This document shows positions 7,110 through 11,207 of a stretch of DNA of 11,207 nucleotides, piece by piece. Origin of the DNA: Bacteroidales bacterium (lineage in GTDB: Bacteria; Bacteroidota; Bacteroidia; Bacteroidales; GCA-2748055); contig JANTFK010000064.1 in the NCBI GenBank assembly GCA_024763595.1, positions 1 through 11,207 on the forward strand, read 5' to 3'. Positions within the stretch are counted from its first letter, which is position 1, and every line of letters starts with the position of its first letter. The translations under genes and the position numbers were made by a program. Below the pieces are notes generated by a model, which saw only the letters and a list, made by a program, of their open reading frames with translations, ran no database searches and was not told the DNA's origin.

Positions 7110-7748
7110 ATGGAAAGACGCAGGTTTATTCAACGGATCACAGTTGCCCTGGCTTCCCTGGGATGGATGGGCGGTTGCACCTCCGGGAAAAAAAGTAATA
7201 AAAAGCAGAACAGTGCGTTTGAAAAAGCACTCTCAGAAAACCGCCTGATGCCGGCAGACCTGGTCATGCGACAACTGGATCAGCGTGTGAACCGGTACAT
7301 GCAACTGTCACACCACTGCGCCCAGAGCAGCTTCATGGCCCTGAATGAGCAGTTCTCCCTGCAGGGAAACCAGGTCCTGAAAGCACTTACTCCACTACCG
7401 GGAATAGCCGAGCGGGGAGAAACCTGCGGAGCCGTGACAGGGCCACTGATGGCCATGGGTCTGATCTATGGCCGCGGTGAATATGCCCTGGAGGACTGGG
7501 ATGCTTACCAGGCTTCACTGGTACCCGCCGGAAAATTCTGCACGCAGTTTGAAAATACCTATGGCTCCACTACCTGTCACGGTGTACAGCAATCGGAGTT
7601 CGGCAGGTGCTATCACCTTAATAATCCGGAAGAACTGCAGGAATTTCGGGCAGCAGGGGCCACCGGGCATTGTAGTTCAGTAGTCCGGAAAGCAGTCCGC
7701 ATGGCAGCACAAATCATTTTAAAAGATCCGGATATTGCTCCTGCATGA
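7110..7748 (+). CDS. C_GCAxxG_C_C family redox protein with Tat-type lipoprotein signal
   Basis: The 212-residue protein begins MERRRFIQ, an RRxF twin-arginine motif, followed by a hydrophobic stretch and a lipobox-like MGGC with C23. This predicts folded export by the Tat system and lipid anchoring. The mature part has six further cysteines (C70, C106, C144, C156, C167, C188). The order HHCAQSSF, GETCGAVTG (103-111), TTCHG, GRCYH and GHCSSVV (186-192) fits the C_GCAxxG_C_C putative redox-active family. The canonical GCAxxG is changed to TCGAVTG here. Family members are thought to bind metal or carry redox-active cysteines, often next to oxidoreductases; no biochemical role is firmly established. 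It is the only plus-strand gene, divergent from the ASPIC cassette and overlapping the GH130 gene tail to tail. The ATG lacks a Shine-Dalgarno, which is normal for Bacteroidota. Confidence 0.82.
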   Translation: MERRRFIQRITVALASLGWMGGCTSGKKSNKKQNSAFEKALSENRLMPADLVMRQLDQRVNRYMQLSHHCAQSSFMALNEQFSLQGNQVLKALTPLPGIAERGETCGAVTGPLMAMGLIYGRGEYALEDWDAYQASLVPAGKFCTQFENTYGSTTCHGVQQSEFGRCYHLNNPEELQEFRAAGATGHCSSVVRKAVRMAAQIILKDPDIAPA

Positions 7749-8916
7749 TCCGGATGTTCCTGGTAATCAATTCATCACGCTGTTTTGCACACAATTGTGT
7801 ACGGCCCGCGTCTTCCGGGTTGTTCATAACATAGTCAATCAGTTTATCCAGTGTGGAAACAGCCACATGCATACGGGTATCGGAAGAGGCATAATAGATC
7901 AGCACCTCACCATTTTCTTTCAGGATCCATCCGTTGCTGAATACAACATTGGAAACATCCCCGACCCGCTCTTCACCCAGTGGTTCAAGAAAATGCCCTC
8001 CCGGCCTGTGGATCACCCTTGCCGGGTTATCCAGCGCAGTCATAAACATATAGAGCACATAGCGCAGTCCGGCCGCCGTATTCCTTACTCCATGAGCCAG
8101 ATGCAACCAGCCATACCTGGTTTTAATGGGAGCAGGTCCAAGACCGTTTTTTACCTCCTTACAGGTATGGTACATACGCGGGTCAATGATGATCTCTTTG
8201 CCGGTAATGACGGGATTTTCCATATCCTCAACCATCCCCACACCGATACCGCTCTCCCCTGTTTCAATAAAACCCTGCTGGGGACGGGTATAGAAGAGAT
8301 ATTTTCCATCCACGAAATCGGGATGCAGCACACAGTTCCTTTGCTGACTGGCCGCCGTCTTCAGGTCGGGTAACCGCTCCCAGTTAACCAGGTCCTTTGT
8401 CCTGGCAATACCACAACCGGCCAGCGCCGCCGAGCTGTCTCCGGGTTTTGAGAGATCTTTGCGCTCCGCACAAAAAGTGCCATAGATCCATCCATCTTCA
8501 TGGGACACAAGCCGCATATCATATACATTCATTTCAGGATCACCGGTCACCGGCATCACGATGGGATGATCCCGGAACCGGAACCGGTTGATCCCGTCGG
8601 GACTCTCCGCAACCGCAAAAAAGGATTTGACATCAAATCCCTCCACCCGTACAACGAGATAGTATTTGCCATTTAAGGCAATGGCTCCCGCATTAAAGGT
8701 GGTGTTTACCCCCAGTCGCTGGATCAGGTTGGGATTGGTTCTGTAATCCAGGTCATATTTCCAGAAAACCGGTGCATGTTCACGGGTTATCACAGGAAAG
8801 GCATATCGCTGAAAAATGCCATTGTCTGATCTCAGCGGCCTGTTTTTCCTGTTTACATGTTGGAGATAATCGTCAAACAGCTCCTTAACTTTCTGGTCAA
8901 ATGTTGCTCGTTTCAT
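7714..8916 (-). CDS. GH130 family phosphorylase, probably 4-O-beta-D-mannosyl-D-glucose phosphorylase
   Basis: The 400-residue protein closely resembles the B. fragilis mannosylglucose phosphorylase (GH130 subfamily 1) along its length. That enzyme splits 4-O-beta-D-mannosyl-D-glucose with phosphate into alpha-D-mannose 1-phosphate and glucose in the cytoplasm. Recognisable blocks are FNAGAIALNGKYYL (74-87), NVYDMRL (130-136), HLAHGVRNTAAGLRYVLYM and YYASSDTRMHVA. The Asp of NVYDMRL, D133, aligns with the general acid of the family. Length is normal for GH130_1. There is no signal peptide, consistent with a cytoplasmic enzyme. Its ATG overlaps the stop of the sodium symporter gene as ATGA, so translation is coupled. 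The match is from memory of the family; mannosyl-N-acetylglucosamine as substrate is a less likely alternative. The last 35 bases overlap the convergent C_GCAxxG gene. Confidence 0.9.
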   Translation of the reverse strand: MKRATFDQKVKELFDDYLQHVNRKNRPLRSDNGIFQRYAFPVITREHAPVFWKYDLDYRTNPNLIQRLGVNTTFNAGAIALNGKYYLVVRVEGFDVKSFFAVAESPDGINRFRFRDHPIVMPVTGDPEMNVYDMRLVSHEDGWIYGTFCAERKDLSKPGDSSAALAGCGIARTKDLVNWERLPDLKTAASQQRNCVLHPDFVDGKYLFYTRPQQGFIETGESGIGVGMVEDMENPVITGKEIIIDPRMYHTCKEVKNGLGPAPIKTRYGWLHLAHGVRNTAAGLRYVLYMFMTALDNPARVIHRPGGHFLEPLGEERVGDVSNVVFSNGWILKENGEVLIYYASSDTRMHVAVSTLDKLIDYVMNNPEDAGRTQLCAKQRDELITRNIRIMQEQYPDLLK

Positions 8917-10736
8917 GTTTTTTCAAGTTTATCCAGCCAGTTAATTTTTAATATGATTGAAGTTATGGCGATGGTCGCAAGGGCCAGCCACATATTTGTA
9001 TATTCCCGGATGATCAGAAAAATGGGGGCAACTGTCAGTCCCATCTGCCAGATAATCCCCACCAGGCTGTTAAACATATCTCTCCGGAAATGAGAATTTT
9101 TCCGGAACCCGGGATCAGATTGTTTAATCTTTTCATAGACAGGCTTCCAGAATCCCCAGGGACGTACATTCCTGTAAAACGCCACCAGGACCGCCTCGTC
9201 ATCGGGCGGAGTAAGCCATGTTCCCAGCAAAGAGCCCAGGGTAGAAATGGTAAATATGACCGGGAAGGAGACCAGGAACCCGGCACCTGGTAAAACCTTT
9301 GGAACGATCAGTGCGGCCAGCAGACCGGAAATCATCCCCCAGAAATATCCATAAGCATTAAACCGCCACCAGACCCATTTCAGCAAGTTGGATACTGCAT
9401 ACCCGCCGAACAGGGCACCGGTGATCCAAAGGAATATCTCATTGATGCTGCTGATAAAGAATCCGGTCACGATCCCCACCAGCACCACTGCCATACTGGC
9501 CAGATAACTGAGCCTGATCAGCTGCCTGGCAGATGCCTCAGGGTTGATAAAGCGCTTATAGATATCGTTGACAATATAGGCGGGGCCTGCATTGACATTG
9601 GCAGCAAAGGTAGACATAAAGGCGGCTATCAACCCGGCAAGCACCAGTCCCAGTAATCCCACCGGAATATAGTTACCGAGCGTGAAAGGGAGTATCTTCT
9701 CAAAATCGATTCCCCGGGAGGTCATGATCCCTCCTGTGTTGAAGTAGACCAGGCCAATGACCGCCAGTCCGGTTATCATCAGGTACCTGGGAAAGAAGAG
9801 TGCCAGGGAAACAGAGCCACTCATCAAGGCAGCTTCCCGGGGCGAGCGTGCCGCCAGTACACGTTGCATATCATAACCGGGAACAGGTCCCGCAATGCTG
9901 ACAAATATTCCCCTGAAGACGGCCATCATCATAAATGCACCAAACATACCATACCCATCACTTTTAATCTTATCGTTCACCTGCGGGATCAGGTCGTTCC
10001 AGTTCAGGTCGAGCCTCCAACTGAAAATCAGGTCCTTCCATCCTTCGGGAACCACGGCTGTAAGTTGTTCTGCAGAAACCAGGTTCATGGCAATGATCCC
10101 TATGGCTATGCATGAGATGGTCATGATGGTAAACTGCAACACTTCGGTCATGACCACACTGTACATACCCCCCTTGATGACATAAATGGAAGTAATGCCC
10201 ATAATGAGCAGGGCATACATTCTTTCCGATGAGATCTCAATTCCGGCAACAGACGCAGAGAGGTCCCAGGGAAGGAAGGTGGTGGCAAATTTCCCGATCC
10301 CTTCAAAGGCATAGGCTATAAAACCGATAACGGCTACGATGGCAAATACAACCACACTGATGTGCGAAAGTGAGGCGCCTGTTCCGGTTCCGAACCGTGT
10401 TTTAAGCCACTCGGCACCCGTAAGCACATTGGAACGTCTCAGCCAGACGGCCAGGAAGATCATCAGGAATACCTGGTTCCATATGGGCCATAACCATGGG
10501 ATCCAGGCACTTTTCAAACCGTACACGAATAACCAGGCTACCATCATCATGGTGCCCGAGATATCAAACTGGCCCGAAGCATTGGAGAGGCCCAGCAAAT
10601 ACCATGGCAGGCTTTTCCCTCCCAGGAAATAGGAGTCCAGGTTCTTTCTGGCCTTTTTCGAGATCCAGAAACCGATGAAAATGGTAGTCAGCAGATAAAG
10701 AACGATAATACCCAGATCGACAGGATGTAGACTCAT
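8913..10736 (-). CDS. Sodium:solute symporter (SSS family), probably for a manno-oligosaccharide
   Basis: The 607-residue inner-membrane protein has the many hydrophobic segments and motifs of the SSS/SGLT family. It starts with an N-terminal helix at about 8-24 followed by SYFLGGKSLPWY (35-46). PGYDMQRVLAARSPREA is at 286-302. AGLIAAFMSTFAANVN (367-382) includes adjacent S375 and T376 at the position of the Na2 sodium site. These transporters couple solute uptake to sodium entry. The C-terminal extension after about residue 520 has a charged loop and two more membrane segments. It lies between an MFS gene (18 bases upstream) and the GH130 phosphorylase (4-base overlap), so the transported solute is most likely a mannose-containing disaccharide; that is inferred from context. 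The ATG has no Shine-Dalgarno. Confidence 0.9.
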   Translation of the reverse strand: MSLHPVDLGIIVLYLLTTIFIGFWISKKARKNLDSYFLGGKSLPWYLLGLSNASGQFDISGTMMMVAWLFVYGLKSAWIPWLWPIWNQVFLMIFLAVWLRRSNVLTGAEWLKTRFGTGTGASLSHISVVVFAIVAVIGFIAYAFEGIGKFATTFLPWDLSASVAGIEISSERMYALLIMGITSIYVIKGGMYSVVMTEVLQFTIMTISCIAIGIIAMNLVSAEQLTAVVPEGWKDLIFSWRLDLNWNDLIPQVNDKIKSDGYGMFGAFMMMAVFRGIFVSIAGPVPGYDMQRVLAARSPREAALMSGSVSLALFFPRYLMITGLAVIGLVYFNTGGIMTSRGIDFEKILPFTLGNYIPVGLLGLVLAGLIAAFMSTFAANVNAGPAYIVNDIYKRFINPEASARQLIRLSYLASMAVVLVGIVTGFFISSINEIFLWITGALFGGYAVSNLLKWVWWRFNAYGYFWGMISGLLAALIVPKVLPGAGFLVSFPVIFTISTLGSLLGTWLTPPDDEAVLVAFYRNVRPWGFWKPVYEKIKQSDPGFRKNSHFRRDMFNSLVGIIWQMGLTVAPIFLIIREYTNMWLALATIAITSIILKINWLDKLEKT

Positions 10737-10754
10737 ATGGCAGACAGATATCGG

Positions 10755-11207
10755 TTATTCTTTTTTTCCAAAAGAGGGATCTATTTTCAGGAACGGAATA
10801 ATAATAAAACTGGGGATGGTACAGAAAATGACCCAGATGAAAAAATGCTGGTACCCGATCTGCTCCTGCAGCCATCCGCTGATCATGCCCGGAATCATCA
10901 TTCCCAGTGCCATGAAACCGGTGGTCAGTGCAAAATGGGCAGTTTTGTGTTTCCCTTCGGATACATAGATCATATAGAGCATATAGGCTGTGAATCCGAA
11001 TCCATACCCAAATTGTTCCACGGCCACCGAGGAACCCACAACCCAGAGCGAGGAGGGCATGGTATAGGAGAGAAACACATACACCAGGTTGGGAAGGTTC
11101 ATGGCCGCCACCATCCACCACAGCCAGTAATTCAATCCCTTACGTGAGGCTGCGATCCCGCCCAGGATCCCGCCCAGGGAGAGAGCGATGATGCCAATGG
11201 TTCCGTA
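10755..11207 (-). CDS. PAT/AmpG-like MFS transporter, N-terminal part outside the window
   Basis: The frame is open from the window edge to the TAA at 10755-10757, giving the last 150 residues of a membrane protein. It begins YGTIGIIALSLGGILGGI and continues with NLPNLVYVF, EQFGYGFGFTAYMLYMIYVSEGKHKTAHFAL and a final pair of hydrophobic segments ending FGKKE. The EQFGYGFGF block and the glycine-rich helix recall the AmpG-like PAT branch of the major facilitator superfamily, which in Bacteroidota often sits in glycan-use clusters. The true start lies beyond the window; an internal TTG at 11133-11135 is not a likely start because conserved sequence continues upstream of it. It is 18 bases ahead of the sodium symporter, so the operon contains two different transporters. 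The substrate is probably a sugar or a glycan fragment. Confidence 0.83.
   Translation of the reverse strand, partial: YGTIGIIALSLGGILGGIAASRKGLNYWLWWMVAAMNLPNLVYVFLSYTMPSSLWVVGSSVAVEQFGYGFGFTAYMLYMIYVSEGKHKTAHFALTTGFMALGMMIPGMISGWLQEQIGYQHFFIWVIFCTIPSFIIIPFLKIDPSFGKKE

Noticed and set aside
1..8916. Link between the GH130 gene and the NagB-like gene as an N-glycan pathway (mannosyl-N-acetylglucosamine phosphorylase)
   Set aside because: The GH130 sequence resembles the mannosylglucose type rather than the mannosyl-GlcNAc type, and the two genes are separated by unrelated genes and a gene on the opposite strand.
10564..11121. Minus-strand frame of 185 codons overlapping the MFS and symporter genes
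   Set aside because: It is in another frame from both transporter genes, which show strong family motifs, and its product has no coherent membrane pattern.

Overview
The window looks like a chromosomal segment of a Bacteroidota bacterium, probably Bacteroidales/Marinilabiliales-like, of roughly 50% GC. The reasons are a promoter of the TTG-N20-TAnnTTTG type, mostly absent or weak Shine-Dalgarno sequences, a glycoside phosphorylase very like the Bacteroides fragilis mannosylglucose phosphorylase, and typical Bacteroidota forms of the NagB-like and PAT-type transporter proteins. Coding density is very high: no gap reaches 300 bases. There are no rRNA or tRNA genes, CRISPR arrays, insertion sequences or phage genes.

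Right block (7714 to the end, minus strand): a sugar-salvage operon read right to left. It holds the 3' part of a PAT/AmpG-like MFS transporter (cut by the window edge), a 607-residue sodium:solute symporter, and a GH130 phosphorylase of the 4-O-beta-D-mannosyl-D-glucose type. The last two are coupled by an ATGA overlap. Together they suggest uptake of a manno-disaccharide and its phosphorolysis to mannose 1-phosphate plus a hexose.

Middle block: a small plus-strand gene (7110-7748) encodes a predicted Tat-exported lipoprotein of the C_GCAxxG_C_C redox family. It overlaps the phosphorylase gene tail to tail by 35 bases. Divergent from it is a minus-strand cassette of three genes. First is a very large secreted or lipid-anchored protein with TPRs, seven Ca-binding FG-GAP/VCBS repeats, an ASPIC/UnbV domain and a long unassigned C-terminal region. 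Second is an asparagine-synthase-like ATP-dependent ligase whose glutaminase half lacks its nucleophilic cysteine. Third is a radical SAM enzyme with extra C-terminal cysteines. The second and third overlap by 8 bases. This cassette is the least explained part of the window and the best candidate for an undescribed pathway; its function cannot be read from sequence alone.

Left edge (1-1016, minus strand): the N-terminal 338 residues of a long NagB-like sugar-phosphate isomerase/deaminase, with its own good promoter. It is cut by the window edge and differs from E. coli NagB at one catalytic position.
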